Assembly (NCBI GenBank): GCA_036268455.1
Contig: DATAUD010000062.1
Coordinates: 1-64,000 of the forward strand
DNA: 64,000 nucleotides
Direction: 5' to 3'
DNA from: DATAUD01 sp036268455
Lineage (GTDB): Bacteria > Verrucomicrobiota > Verrucomicrobiia > Limisphaerales > Palsa-1400
Numbering within the stretch: the first letter of the stretch is position 1; each line of letters opens with the position of its first letter. Position numbers and translations under genes: made by a program. This document shows, piece by piece, positions 34,876 through 47,753 of the stretch. The notes beneath the pieces are model-generated. The model had not been told where the DNA came from. It saw nothing but the letters and a program-made list of their open reading frames with translations, and searched no databases.

Positions 34876-35676
34876 ATGAGCGAGCCTCAATCACAGCCAG
34901 AGCCGGCTCTGCGTCAGCCGTCATCCGCCGCGGCAGTGGCGCGCGACACCGTCGGACGCCTCCTTTCGACGGAAAGCGTAGCGAAGGAATACAATGAACG
35001 GCGCGTCGTCAATAGTGTTTCGATTTTTGTCAACGCCGGCGAAATTGTTGGCCTTCTCGGGCCAAACGGGGCGGGCAAGACCACCACATTCAATATCGTC
35101 GTCGGCATCGTCAAGCCGGACGAGGGCGAGGTTGTTTTTGAGGGCAAAAAAATCACCCGCCTGCCAATGCACAAGCGCGCGCGGCTGGGCATCGGTTACT
35201 TGACTCAGGAGCCCTCGGTATTTCGCAAGTTGACTGTGGAGCAAAACATCCTCGCGATACTTGAAACCTGCGAAATCAGCGGCAAGGAGCGGGATTTGCG
35301 GTTGAAGTCTCTACTTGACGAGCTTGATCTGGCGCGCATCGCCAAAAGCAAAGCCTACACCCTGAGCGGAGGCGAGAAACGGCGGCTGGAGATCACCCGG
35401 GCGCTTGTCACCAGCCCGAGACTTTTGTTGCTGGATGAGCCTTTCAGCGGCATCGACCCAATTGCCGTTTATGAAGTCCAGAAAATCATCCGCCAGCTCA
35501 AGGAGCGCGGGCTGGGCATTCTAATCACCGATCACAACGCGCGCGAAACGCTCAAGCTGGTGGACTACGCCTATTTGATACACCACGGCCAGGTGGTTTA
35601 CGAGGGCCTCGGATCGGAGATGCCGTATGACCCGAAGGCGCGCGAGATTTATCTCGGGCCGGAGTTTAATCTTTGA
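34876..35676 (+). CDS. lptB: LPS export ABC transporter ATP-binding protein
   Basis: LptB powers LPS extraction from the inner membrane with LptFG. The 266-residue sequence shows Walker A GPNGAGKTTT, Q-loop YLTQEPSVFRKLTV, signature LSGGEKRRLEI, Walker B LLLLDEPFSGIDP and the H-loop ITDHN. The first ~33 residues are an extra tail. It starts three bases after the lptA-like stop. lptF and lptG are not in the window. Its 3' end overlaps the convergent PDZ gene by 11 bp. Confidence 0.95.
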   Translation: MSEPQSQPEPALRQPSSAAAVARDTVGRLLSTESVAKEYNERRVVNSVSIFVNAGEIVGLLGPNGAGKTTTFNIVVGIVKPDEGEVVFEGKKITRLPMHKRARLGIGYLTQEPSVFRKLTVEQNILAILETCEISGKERDLRLKSLLDELDLARIAKSKAYTLSGGEKRRLEITRALVTSPRLLLLDEPFSGIDPIAVYEVQKIIRQLKERGLGILITDHNARETLKLVDYAYLIHHGQVVYEGLGSEMPYDPKAREIYLGPEFNL

Positions 35677-36394
35677 TCGCCGCGCCGACCGGCTCCTGCT
35701 CCAGGATGGTTTTTCCCTTGGTAACCTGCACGATCGCCAGCCATAATTCCCAGTCTCTGTCGTAGCCTTGCTGTTTGTCTTTTGGATGGCAATCGTGCCG
35801 ATACTGTTCCTTGACCGAATCGAACTCAAAGGGCGAATGGTCATCGCGTTTGTATCCGAGCGCCACCAGCGAGAAATCGCGCGAATTGCGAGTGGGAATC
35901 AATCGCAACGGCTCATAAAAACCCGGCAGACCAATGGTAATATTTCCTCCCTCGCGGTATTTTTCGCGTCCGGCTGTCACATTGCATTCGATTGTCTTTC
36001 CCTTGCGAAAAGCCTTCAGTGGCAAAGCCTCGCCGGGACGGGTTTCTCCAACGATACGCACAAAATCCTGCATTTCCGTGACCGGTTGATGGTTCAATTC
36101 CAGAATCAAATCGCCTTCGCGAAGTCCGGCTCGAAACGCCGGCGTGTTGGTGCCCAGGGCGGTTGTCAAAATCCCCGCCGTTTGCGCTGGCGCAAGCGCG
36201 GATGGAAAACAATACATCGAATGATCGTCGCTGTAAAACCGGTCGGCAAAAGCCCGTTTGGCGGCGGCGCGCTCATATGTCCCGCCAATCCACCCGCGCT
36301 GTTGAACGGGCTTTTCCTTCGGCTTGCTTGCGCAACCGGCGATAAGCAGGACACTGGCAACAATTTCAAAACGAATGAATGTTCGAATTTTCAT
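35666..36394 (-). CDS. PDZ-domain lipoprotein
   Basis: This 242-residue protein has a lipoprotein signal ending LLIAGC, so it is probably anchored in a membrane. A PDZ domain follows at about 75-150 (GILTTALGTNTPAFRAGLREGDLILELNHQPV, in parts). No protease domain or catalytic triad is attached. The C-terminal ~90 residues are of unknown type. The ATG at 36394 is chosen because the lipobox follows at the right distance. It may act as an adaptor to envelope proteases or LPS machinery, which is inference from location next to lptB. Confidence 0.75.
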   Translation of the reverse strand: MKIRTFIRFEIVASVLLIAGCASKPKEKPVQQRGWIGGTYERAAAKRAFADRFYSDDHSMYCFPSALAPAQTAGILTTALGTNTPAFRAGLREGDLILELNHQPVTEMQDFVRIVGETRPGEALPLKAFRKGKTIECNVTAGREKYREGGNITIGLPGFYEPLRLIPTRNSRDFSLVALGYKRDDHSPFEFDSVKEQYRHDCHPKDKQQGYDRDWELWLAIVQVTKGKTILEQEPVGAAIKD

Positions 36395-36410
36395 GGGACT
36401 GAGGTTGACG

Positions 36411-37133
36411 TTAATTTTCTGGAACCGCCGGGAAGCAATTCTCCATTGTTCGCTGCCGAAAAAAAACGGAGATTGCGGCGAGCAACGGAATAGCTGTAAA
36501 AATCCAGTTTGGCGGAGGCCATCCATAACCGACAAAAATCGCGCTCGGCTTTATAGTTGCGTACATGATAGCGGTGTTGAACGCGCAAACCGCGCAGGCA
36601 ATCAACTTCCATTTCAAACCCAGGGACGCGCGACGGGCCAGCCACAAAAACACGAAGGTGACCAACAAGGTTGCCGAGAACATCAGCGCGCAATCGATCG
36701 GGGCCGCAAAGCTCTGGAACGCACTGGGATCGCTGCCCAACGCATGTGCGACATCTCTATCGAACGTGTAACGAGGCCCAAAAATCAGGCCCAGCGTCCA
36801 GCAAATTCCCGCAAGAACGCAGCCACAGAAGGCCCATGCAGGCACAAGCGCGAAGAAAGGAAGCATACAAAACCCAATTACGGGATGCCGCCCCCACCAG
36901 GTGGACCGGCGCAAGACTCCCATGGTTTGTTCCGCATGAAAAATTGAATCTCCGAGTTGTGTTGCGGCGTGGGCTTCTGAATCCCTTTCCGACAGGCCAT
37001 CCTTCAAACCAGCCTGCTTTAAATCCTCGTAATGGTCCGCGAATTCTCGAACCATGTTCCCCAGCTTGTTGGATGGACAACCCATCTCAGCCAACCGCCG
37101 CCGAAATTGTCCTATGGCCACCGGTTCACGCAT
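36411..37133 (-). CDS. Membrane protein with permease-prefix-like N-terminus (PadR partner)
   Basis: The 240-residue protein has a cytosolic helical segment (1-85: FRRRLAEMGCPSNKLGN, VREFADHYEDL, RDSEAHAATQLGD) like the permease prefix/DUF1700-type domains paired with PadR regulators. Four membrane spans follow (about 85-110, 142-165, 175-195, 205-225). Its ATG overlaps the padR stop by eight bases, so both are made from one transcript. Function unknown; homologous pairs respond to envelope stress or antimicrobial compounds. Confidence 0.65.
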   Translation of the reverse strand: MREPVAIGQFRRRLAEMGCPSNKLGNMVREFADHYEDLKQAGLKDGLSERDSEAHAATQLGDSIFHAEQTMGVLRRSTWWGRHPVIGFCMLPFFALVPAWAFCGCVLAGICWTLGLIFGPRYTFDRDVAHALGSDPSAFQSFAAPIDCALMFSATLLVTFVFLWLARRASLGLKWKLIACAVCAFNTAIMYATIKPSAIFVGYGWPPPNWIFTAIPLLAAISVFFRQRTMENCFPAVPEN

Positions 37134-37461
37134 GTTTGCCTTGCATCAAGAGAGAGATTCCGGAGGTCACCCTGTCCCAGTCGGTGTTTAATTCTTCCAG
37201 CCGTTGGGCGCCCCGGCGGGTCAATTGATAATAATTCCGGCTTCGGCCACCGACCTCTTTCCGGCGGCTGCTCACAAGCTTTTCCTCCTCCAGAAAATGA
37301 AGGCACGGGTAAATGCAGCCTTCTCCAAAGGAAAGGGTTTCACCCGTGTTCGACTGGATCGCCTTCACGATTTCGTAGCCGTACATTTCCCGCCGGGAAA
37401 GAAGTTTCAGGACGAGCAATTCAGGCACTCCGTTCAAAAAATTTGGATTCGTTCTGCGCAT
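37126..37461 (-). CDS. PadR-family transcriptional regulator
   Basis: The 111-residue winged-helix repressor has the PadR hallmarks LLVLKLLSRREMYGYEIVKAI, the wing segment YPCLHFLEEEKLVSSR and RNYYQLTRRGAQRLEEL. ATG 37461 gives the usual length; an upstream in-frame start (37506) would lengthen it by 15 residues over the palindromes. The two inverted repeats upstream are likely operators for autoregulation. It is co-transcribed with the membrane protein. Confidence 0.88.
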   Translation of the reverse strand: MRRTNPNFLNGVPELLVLKLLSRREMYGYEIVKAIQSNTGETLSFGEGCIYPCLHFLEEEKLVSSRRKEVGGRSRNYYQLTRRGAQRLEELNTDWDRVTSGISLLMQGKHA

Positions 37462-37474
37462 TTCGTCCGCGACA

Positions 37475-37495
37475 ATGCCTCTAACTAATAGGCAT
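37475..37495 (-). promoter_or_regulatory. Palindrome 1 upstream of padR
   Basis: ATGCCT-N9-AGGCAT is a perfect 6-9-6 inverted repeat centred 24 nt upstream of the padR start. PadR proteins bind such spaced palindromes, so it is a candidate autoregulatory operator. Confidence 0.5.
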
Positions 37496-37499
37496 GTCA

Positions 37500-37516
37500 A
37501 CCTCAAACTTTGAGGT
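37500..37516 (-). promoter_or_regulatory. Palindrome 2 upstream of padR
   Basis: ACCTCAAA-C-TTTGAGGT is a perfect 8-1-8 palindrome, centred 23 bp upstream of palindrome 1. It is typical of a repressor site over a promoter. A second regulator or dimer-of-dimers PadR binding could use it. Confidence 0.55.
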
Positions 37517-37630
37517 ATTCCAATTTTTTAACGTTGGCCATTCTTGACCCGGCAAAAAGAGCCGGCCAAAACATCTTGCCATTCCCGCGACGGCATCCTA
37601 GTTTTTTACCCGTGAATTTCGGTTTATTTG

Positions 37631-39475
37631 ATGATCGTTGCCGGTAATACGCGGCGGCCTCGCAACGTCGATGTGCCCCGCGCCGCCGCTATCCTTTACG
37701 GCGATTGGGGCACCAGCAAGGCTTACGTAATCGGCCTGGCTTTCGCCGTCGGCGGTTATAGCTCCTTTTGGCTCATTTTGGCCATGTGCCTGCTGACCGC
37801 TTTGGTGGGTGTCAATTACATGGCCATCTGCAAGCACTACCCCGACGGCGGCGGGGTGTATGCCTCGGTGCGGCATCGCTCGGAAATCATTTCCATCGTC
37901 GGCGCCTTCCTGCTCATCGCCGATTACATTGTGACCGCCGCGTTGAGCGCGCTTTCGGCGTGCGCTTATTTCGGGTTTCATCATCCGGAACGGTACGCGG
38001 CGGGAGGGATTGCGATTATCGGGTTGCTGAACATCTTCGGCCCGAAGCACACGGGCGGCCTGGCGTTTTTGGTGTCCGTGCCGACCGCGGTGGTGGTTTT
38101 TCTGCTGGCGATTTTTTGCCTCCCGCACCTTGGACAAGCGGTGCGTCAGGTCCAACCTTTGGCGGGCGGATTCGTGAAAAATTGGAATGGCTTCGTCGGC
38201 GTGGTTTTGGCGCTATCGGGAGTGGAGGCCATCGCCAACTCGACGGGAGTCATGAAATTGAATCCCGGCGCAAGTGACGCCAACCCAAACGTTTCCAAAA
38301 CATCCACCCCTGCGCTTCTTTGGGTGATGCTGGAGGTCTGCCTCTTTACCGCCCTGCTCAGTCTGGCCATGAATGCGCTGCCCGGCTTGACCATTAATGC
38401 CTCGCACCCCGCCGATATCAACGTCGATGCCCCGGGCCATCCGGGGGTGCGGGATTACATGCTGCGATATATGGGGCAGATTTTTGTGGGGGGCGCATTG
38501 GGACCCCTGGCGGGGCATATCGCGGCTTGGATCATCAGCCTGGTTTTTGGATTCCTGCTGTTTTCCGCCGTCAACACCGCGATTGTCGCGCTGATCGGCA
38601 TTACGTTTTTAATGTCGCGGGACGGCGAACTGCCGCCGCAATTTCAAAAGCTCAATGAATTTGGCGTGCCGAACCTTGGCTTGATAGCGGCGACGGTCAT
38701 CCCGGCGATATTAGTGCTGACAGTGAAAGACGTGGGCGGCCTGGCGGAGTTATACGCGGTGGGAGTGGTCGGGGCCATCGCCACCAACCTGGGCGCGTGC
38801 AGTACAGATAAAAAATTGCGCCTCGCGACCTGGGAGCGTGTGACAATGTTCATCACCTTCGTGATTATGGTGGCCATTGAACTGTCGCTATTGGTGGACA
38901 AACCATCGGCCCGAATTTTCGCCGGCACCGTGTTGTTGGTGGGACTTTTCCTGCGAGGACTGGCCGCGGAGTTCGCCATCCGCCAGAAAGCGGCGGCAGC
39001 GGCCCAGGCCGCGGTTTTGCCATCTCCCGCGACGGCGGCGCCTCCTGTAAAGTTCAACATGGAAAACGTGAATGGTCCGCCGATCATGTGCGCGGTTAGG
39101 GGAGCGGGAAGGACACTGGATTTTGCAATCGAAGAAGCGCGGCTGACTCGCCGTCCGCTCTACCTGCTTTTTGTGCGATCGCTTCCCGTTCTGACCGAAC
39201 AGGATTACAAAAAGAAATGGCAGGAGGACAAGGAGGCGCGAGATGTCTTTCTGGCGGCCAGAAACCAGGCCGAAGGGCATCCGGTTTTTCCCTGCTACGC
39301 GGTGAGCGACTCGGTGGCGGATACCATCGTCGATATCGCGGCCACAATGGGGGCGGCCTACCTGATCTTGGGGGCGCCGGAGCGGAAGGGCCTGTCTTAT
39401 TTATTGCGCGGCAATATCATCCGTGAAATTTCCGACAGTCTGCCTGAGGAAATAAAACTTCTTGTGTTCGCTTGA
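37631..39475 (+). CDS. APC-superfamily amino acid transporter with C-terminal USP-like domain
   Basis: The protein is about 614 residues long. Twelve membrane spans occupy roughly 20-460 in the APC amino acid/polyamine/cation pattern. The segment NYMAICKHYPDGGGVY fits the conserved TM2-TM3 loop (xPxxGGxYxxV). The C-terminal ~140 residues are soluble and resemble a universal stress protein domain (TLDFAIEEARLTRRPLYLLFVR, AAYLILGAPERKG, LLRGNIIREISDSLPEEIKLLV). A regulatory nucleotide-binding role for this domain is likely. ATG 37631 follows a TTG that is the alternative start. Its stop overlaps the SDR start (TTGA). Confidence 0.83.
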   Translation: MIVAGNTRRPRNVDVPRAAAILYGDWGTSKAYVIGLAFAVGGYSSFWLILAMCLLTALVGVNYMAICKHYPDGGGVYASVRHRSEIISIVGAFLLIADYIVTAALSALSACAYFGFHHPERYAAGGIAIIGLLNIFGPKHTGGLAFLVSVPTAVVVFLLAIFCLPHLGQAVRQVQPLAGGFVKNWNGFVGVVLALSGVEAIANSTGVMKLNPGASDANPNVSKTSTPALLWVMLEVCLFTALLSLAMNALPGLTINASHPADINVDAPGHPGVRDYMLRYMGQIFVGGALGPLAGHIAAWIISLVFGFLLFSAVNTAIVALIGITFLMSRDGELPPQFQKLNEFGVPNLGLIAATVIPAILVLTVKDVGGLAELYAVGVVGAIATNLGACSTDKKLRLATWERVTMFITFVIMVAIELSLLVDKPSARIFAGTVLLVGLFLRGLAAEFAIRQKAAAAAQAAVLPSPATAAPPVKFNMENVNGPPIMCAVRGAGRTLDFAIEEARLTRRPLYLLFVRSLPVLTEQDYKKKWQEDKEARDVFLAARNQAEGHPVFPCYAVSDSVADTIVDIAATMGAAYLILGAPERKGLSYLLRGNIIREISDSLPEEIKLLVFA

Positions 39476-40257
39476 CAAATGTTCGGACAAAATCGGCCCT
39501 CATTACCGGCGCAACGGCGGGAATAGGGGCCGAATTCGCGAACATCATGGCGGCCAATGGATACGCCCTTGCCCTCGTGGCGCGGGACCAATCCCGCCTT
39601 GCCGAACGCGCGCGATTTCTGGAGGGGCAGTTCCATGTTCCTGTGAAAACCCTCGCCCATGATCTCTCCGATCCGGCTTCGGCCCCATTGATCTTCAATC
39701 AATTGCAACGCGAATCTTTTCCCGTTACCGCCCTTGTCAACAACGCCGCTTTTGGCGTCTTCGGCCAATTCGCCGAGACCGATCTCGACAAGGAATTGCA
39801 AATGATGCGGGTCAACATGGACGCCGTGGTGCAGTTGACGAAATTATTTCTCAAGCCAATGCTTCAGCGCCGAGAGGGACAAATCCTGAACGTCGCCTCG
39901 ACGGCTTCGTTTCAGCCCGGCCCCTGGCTGTCGCTTTACTCGGCAAGCAAAGCCTTTGTTTATTCATTTTCGTGCGCGCTTGCGTTGGAATTGAAAGGAA
40001 CGGGCGTCTCCGTTACCGCGCTTTGCCCCGGCGGAACGCGAACGGAATTTCAACAACGCGCCGGAATGGAGCACAAGGAAGGGTTTTTCGGCCCAATGAG
40101 CGCCCGGCGCGTCGCGGAAATCGGATATAAAGCCATGATCAAGGGACGGACGATCGCGATTGCGGGATGGAAAAACTGGCTGATGATCCAAGTCTCCCGC
40201 CGCTGTCCGACGATGCTGACGGCGCATGTGGCGGCTCGTTTGAACAAAACCCGCTGA
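39472..40257 (+). CDS. Short-chain dehydrogenase/reductase
   Basis: The 261-residue SDR shows ALITGATAGIG (residues 9-19, the TGxxxGIG cofactor loop), LVNNAAFG (NNAG-type motif), catalytic S-Y-K (STASF, YSASK) and the CPGGTRTEF substrate-loop end. The cofactor is probably NADP, since VARDQSRL places an Arg after the beta-2 strand. It begins with a TTG overlapping the transporter's TGA, so it is translationally coupled. Substrate unknown. Confidence 0.87.
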   Translation: MTNVRTKSALITGATAGIGAEFANIMAANGYALALVARDQSRLAERARFLEGQFHVPVKTLAHDLSDPASAPLIFNQLQRESFPVTALVNNAAFGVFGQFAETDLDKELQMMRVNMDAVVQLTKLFLKPMLQRREGQILNVASTASFQPGPWLSLYSASKAFVYSFSCALALELKGTGVSVTALCPGGTRTEFQQRAGMEHKEGFFGPMSARRVAEIGYKAMIKGRTIAIAGWKNWLMIQVSRRCPTMLTAHVAARLNKTR

Positions 40258-40302
40258 TCGAAATTGATTGAACTCCCGCCGAAGGCAGCTTTCATTGGGC
40301 GC

Positions 40303-41187
40303 ATGTTAACTGGAACCTATACGGCAATTGTGACCCCGTTCCGCCAGGGCAGGCTGGACGCGGACGGTCTAAAAAGGCTGATCGAGATGCAGGTCAGGGC
40401 GGGCGTGGACGGAATCGTTCCGGTGGGAACCACCGGGGAATCGCCCACGCTGGATTACAAGGAACACATCGAGGTGATCACCCGCTCGGTGGAGTACGCG
40501 GCGGGACGAATCCACGTGATGGCCGGGACCGGCGGGAATTCGACGAGCGAAGCAGTCTATTTGACCCAGGAAGCGGAAAAGGCGGGAGCGGATTCCTCGT
40601 TGCAAGTGGCTCCTTACTATAACAAGCCGACCCAGGAAGGGTTGTTTCAACACTTTCTGGAAATCAGCCGCGTCAGCAAATTGCCAATCATCCTCTACAG
40701 CGTTCCGTCGCGGTGTGGAATCGAGATCGGCGTCGAGACCGTTCGCCGTCTGGCCCTCGCGACGCCCCGCATTATCGGCATCAAGGAGGCCGGCGGAAAC
40801 GCGGACCGCGTCAGCCAATTACGGGCGGCGCTGGGGCGGAAATTCACCATTTTGTCGGGCGACGACTCGCTCACACTCCCATTCATGTCCGTTGGCGCGC
40901 ACGGAGTTGTCAGCGTGGCATCCAATGTCGTTCCAAAGCAGGTTGTCCGAATGGTGAATGCTTTCCGGGCTGGAAATCTGGCGGCGGCATTGAAATCGCA
41001 CGATGAACTTTATCCGCTGTTCAAGGACCTTTTCATCGAGTCGAACCCGATTCCCGTCAAAGCGGCGCTTGGCATGTTGGGCGTGATCGAGGAAGAATAC
41101 CGCTTGCCGTTAGCGCCGATGAACGCGAAGAACCGGGAAATCCTCAAAAACACCCTCAAAGAATACGGAGCGCTGCGCCATGACTAA
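40303..41187 (+). CDS. dapA: 4-hydroxy-tetrahydrodipicolinate synthase
   Basis: DapA condenses pyruvate with aspartate semialdehyde at the branch point to lysine and diaminopimelate. The 294-residue protein starts MLTGTYTAIVTPF. It has GTTGESPTLDYKEH, the Schiff-base region GIKEAGGNADRV (catalytic Lys), YYNKPTQEG with the proton-relay Tyr, and YSVPSRCGIEI. ATG 40303 is chosen; an upstream TTG would add 13 non-family residues. It overlaps dapB by eight bases. Confidence 0.95.
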   Translation: MLTGTYTAIVTPFRQGRLDADGLKRLIEMQVRAGVDGIVPVGTTGESPTLDYKEHIEVITRSVEYAAGRIHVMAGTGGNSTSEAVYLTQEAEKAGADSSLQVAPYYNKPTQEGLFQHFLEISRVSKLPIILYSVPSRCGIEIGVETVRRLALATPRIIGIKEAGGNADRVSQLRAALGRKFTILSGDDSLTLPFMSVGAHGVVSVASNVVPKQVVRMVNAFRAGNLAAALKSHDELYPLFKDLFIESNPIPVKAALGMLGVIEEEYRLPLAPMNAKNREILKNTLKEYGALRHD

Positions 41188-41917
41188 AATAATTATTGCC
41201 GGAGCCAAGGGCCGAATGGGCCAGGCGCTTTTGCGGTCCGCCGAAAAGATTCCCACCATAACGGTCTCGGGCCGACTCCAACGGGGTGACGATCTGCGGG
41301 AAGTAATTGACGACGCGGACGTCCTGGTTGATTTCACATTCCACGAGAGCACCGCGAACTTCGCGGAAATTTGCTCGGCGCACAAAAAACCGATGGTGAT
41401 CGGCACCACAGGCCACAGCGACGCGGAACGGAAGAACGCGCAGGCGATCAGCGCAAAAATTCCAATGGTTTGGGCCTCCAATTTTTCAACGGGGGTGAAT
41501 GTTTTGTTTTGGTTGACACGGAAAACCGCCGAGGTCCTCGGACCCGATTACGATCTGGAAATTGTGGAGATGCATCATCGGCTCAAAAAAGACGCGCCCA
41601 GCGGCACCGCCAGCACTCTGGCGCAAATCCTGGCGGAGACACGACGCCAGCAACTTGACAAGTTGCTCCGGCATGGTCGCGAAGGGTTGGTCGGTGAGCG
41701 CACCGCCACCGAAATCGGGATGCACTCGATTCGCGGAGGCGATGTCGTCGGCGATCATACGGTAATTTTCGCGACGACCGGGGAGAGGGTGGAATTGACC
41801 CACAAAGCGTCCAGCCGCGAAGCCTTTGCCAACGGCGCGTTGCGGGCGGCGCAATGGGTCGTCGGCAAAACGCCGGGCGTTTACGATATGCTCGATGTGT
41901 TGAACCTCAAGACGTAG
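41180..41917 (+). CDS. dapB: 4-hydroxy-tetrahydrodipicolinate reductase
   Basis: DapB reduces the DapA product with NAD(P)H. The 245-residue sequence shows IIAGAKGRMGQALL (a variant of GxxGxMG with AKGRMG), VLVDFTFHESTA, GTTGHSDAE, NFSTGVNVLF, EMHHRLKKDAPSGTA with the catalytic His/Lys, and IRGGDVVGDHTV. Overlapping dapA and followed seven bases later by folK, it sits in a small biosynthetic operon. Confidence 0.96.
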   Translation: MTKIIIAGAKGRMGQALLRSAEKIPTITVSGRLQRGDDLREVIDDADVLVDFTFHESTANFAEICSAHKKPMVIGTTGHSDAERKNAQAISAKIPMVWASNFSTGVNVLFWLTRKTAEVLGPDYDLEIVEMHHRLKKDAPSGTASTLAQILAETRRQQLDKLLRHGREGLVGERTATEIGMHSIRGGDVVGDHTVIFATTGERVELTHKASSREAFANGALRAAQWVVGKTPGVYDMLDVLNLKT

Positions 41918-41924
41918 GGGCGCC

Positions 41925-42398
41925 ATGTCTCAGGCTGCCCAACCGGGCGAAATCGCGTTCGTTGCGTTGGGGTCGAACCTTGGGGATTCGGCGGAAATCG
42001 TTCGCCGGGCGATGGAGCGGCTTCAGGCGCTTTCGTCCGCGCCGTTGATGCGTTCGTCTCTCGTAAAAACGACGCCCGTGGATTGCCCGCCCGACTCGTC
42101 TCCTTTCATCAACGCCGTTGTCGGCCTGCGCCCGCTACCCGGCGAAACTCCGGAAACTCTTTTCAGCCGATTGCGGGAAATTGAAATCCTGTTCGGGCGG
42201 CAGCCAAAAAAAATCCTCAACGAACCACGCGCGCTTGACCTGGATTTGATCGCCTTTGGCTCGCGGATTTTGAATGTGCCCGGACTAATTCTTCCGCACC
42301 CGCGCGCTCACTTGCGGCGATTTGTATTGCAGCCGTTGAGCGAAATCGCTCCCGATTTCGTATTGCCCGGCCAGGTAAAGACCGTCCGCGAGTTGCTG

Positions 42399-42422
<24 letters not shown>
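41925..42422 (+). CDS. folK: 2-amino-4-hydroxy-6-hydroxymethyldihydropteridine pyrophosphokinase
   Basis: FolK transfers pyrophosphate from ATP to HMDP in folate synthesis. The 165-residue protein has FVALGSNLGD, FINAVVGLRP, REIEILFGRQP, PRALDLDLIAFG with the metal-binding D-x-D, and LPHPRAHLRRFVLQPLSEIAP. Length is normal. It follows dapB by seven bases and its end overlaps the convergent sugar-nucleotide gene by 24 bp. Confidence 0.94.
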
Positions 42423-45718
<3,296 letters not shown>

Positions 45719-45722
<4 letters not shown>

Positions 45723-46570
45723 AGCGCGCCCGCCCTGTCCCGGGCCGCCAGCATTTCGACAAGGTTGGAAAGCACCTCGTCCCGGTCCCGACCCTCGAAG
45801 GCGAGCGCCAGTTGCGCTGTCAATAATCCGTACTTGGCGCCGATGTCGTACCGTCGCCCGTCCAATTCCAAAGCCAGGTAGCGTTCCCGGCTCGCCAGCC
45901 CGTTCAGCGCCGACGACAGCGCAACTCCGTTTTTCGTGGCGGCCGTCATCCCGGCAAGCAATTCCATCACCAACGGCGTCAGGACGTGCATTCCGAAAAA
46001 ACAAAGATAGCGCCCGGCCCGCAATCCGGGAACGATCAGCCGTTGCTCCGCTTCAGTCGGCGTCGGCTTCTCCAGCACCGTATCGACCTGGTAAATGTGC
46101 TGGCGTCCGGCCGCCAGGCGCCCACCGATCGCTCCGTAAAATGGCAGTTTGCTCTCGTGCGTCGCTTGCACCGCGGAAACCGAGCACGATTCCGCGCAGG
46201 CAACTTCGACCAATTGCTGCGCGCAATTCTTTTGCGCACGGCTGACGTAAAGGTGATCGCCCACCAAGAGCAGGAACGGCGCATCGGCGGTAAACGGGCG
46301 CGCGCATTGGACGGCGTGTCCGTAACCGAGCGGCGCTGATTGCTCGACGAATTGCAGCCGGCTCGCGTGTGGTCCAGCCGCCGCCCGATAAGCCGGTTCG
46401 TCACCCGGGAAAACGACGACGCAAACCTCCTCGATGCCCGTCTTAAGAACTTCCTCGAGGATGATGGCCAGCGCCGTTTTTTGAATTCCGTCGCGGTCCA
46501 CAAGAGTTTGCAACGGCAGCGTTCTCTGGTTTTTCCCCGCGGCGGTAACGACAGCTTTTTTTATTTGCAC
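45719..46570 (-). CDS. UTP-glucose-1-phosphate uridylyltransferase-like nucleotidyltransferase
   Basis: The 283-residue protein is a GalU/RmlA-type nucleotidyltransferase. It begins KKAVVTAAGKNQRTLPLQTLVD, a variant of the AAGxGTRxxPxxK loop in which the usual G-T-R is N-Q-R. VGDHLYV carries the metal aspartate, and VLEKPTPTEA is the sugar-binding segment. The Gln/Asn change in the loop could alter substrate choice. It overlaps the FKP-like gene by four bases, so the two act together in making a sugar nucleotide, perhaps for the glycans of the secreted proteins or LPS. Confidence 0.8.
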
Positions 46571-46694
46571 GAAAAGACTTTTTTTTGCCTGTCACAGAGT
46601 CGCAAATCCGAGCCGCACCGTCAACGGCGATAACGTATTGTCTTGCGCGCCCAATTCGGTTAGTCTTGCATTGGTTCCGGACAGCAAACCGACT

Positions 46695-47735
46695 ATGAAA
46701 ACTGCAATTCCCGTCCTTATCATATCCGGCGCATGCGCCTTGATCCTCACCTCCACAGCGGCTCTGGCCCAAGGCACTCTTACTCCGCCGGGTCCGCCTG
46801 CGCCGACCATGAAAACACTCGATCAAGTCGAAGCCCGCATTATCGTTAATTCCAACAATACGCCCGGCGATTCCACTACGTTGTTCAAAATCACCCAACC
46901 CGGCTCTTACTATTTGACCACCAATATCACTGGAGTATCCGGCATGGCGGGAATCGCCATCGAATCCTCACAAGTCACCCTAGACCTCAACGGCTTCAGC
47001 TTAACGGGCGTCCCCGGCAGCCTGGACGGCATTCGCAACACGAACGGCGCAATCGTCGCGCTTACCATTCGCAACGGAATCATCCGCGATTGGGACGGCA
47101 ACGGCATCTCCGGCAGCGGTTATGGGGCGATCTTTTCCGATCTGCTGGCCTTCGGCAACGGCGGCGACGGCATGGACGTTTTCCGCGCCACAGTTCGCGA
47201 TTGCGTCGCCGAGGACAATGGCGATGCGGGCATTAGCGCGACCGAGTCCGGCATCATCAACTGCTCGGCGACGGGCAACAGCACGGGATTTATACTCGCT
47301 TATAGTTGCCATGTTGAAGGCTGCACCGCCAAATTCAACAGCTACGGCCTTGATGTTGACTCCGGCTCCATTGTGATGAATAACTCCGTCCAGGCCAGCG
47401 ACCTTTGCGGCATCGTTGCGCGAAGCGAGTGCCGTGTTATCGGCAATCTGGTTACGGACGGCCAATCCGACGCGCCGGGCATTCTTGTCGGCCAGGACGG
47501 CACTAATAACGTCATTCAGGGCAACACCGCTATCAACAATCCGGGGGGAGGATTTGTCCTCACCGAAACGGGCGTGCTCGATAATATTCTGCTCGGCAAC
47601 ACGGCCACGGGCAACTCACCGAATTACCAGATGGGCGCCGGAAATAGCTACGGACCTATAGTCAACGTCAACGGCGTCGGCGATATTTCAGCCGTGAGCA
47701 ACGCGAACTTCCCAGGCGCCAATTTCTCCTATTAA
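46695..47735 (+). CDS. Secreted right-handed beta-helix protein
   Basis: The 346-residue protein has a signal peptide (1-28, ending ALAQ). A NosD-like parallel beta-helix follows, with the start motif FKITQPGSYYLTTNITGV, VTLDLNGFSL, and rungs such as CVAEDNGDAGIS, CSATGNSTGFIL and CTAKFNSYGLDV. No catalytic site is visible. It may bind glycans. It is divergent from the sugar-nucleotide operon and 18 nt upstream of another secreted protein gene. Confidence 0.8.
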   Translation: MKTAIPVLIISGACALILTSTAALAQGTLTPPGPPAPTMKTLDQVEARIIVNSNNTPGDSTTLFKITQPGSYYLTTNITGVSGMAGIAIESSQVTLDLNGFSLTGVPGSLDGIRNTNGAIVALTIRNGIIRDWDGNGISGSGYGAIFSDLLAFGNGGDGMDVFRATVRDCVAEDNGDAGISATESGIINCSATGNSTGFILAYSCHVEGCTAKFNSYGLDVDSGSIVMNNSVQASDLCGIVARSECRVIGNLVTDGQSDAPGILVGQDGTNNVIQGNTAINNPGGGFVLTETGVLDNILLGNTATGNSPNYQMGAGNSYGPIVNVNGVGDISAVSNANFPGANFSY

Positions 47736-47753
47736 CCCTCAACCCGTCGCACC

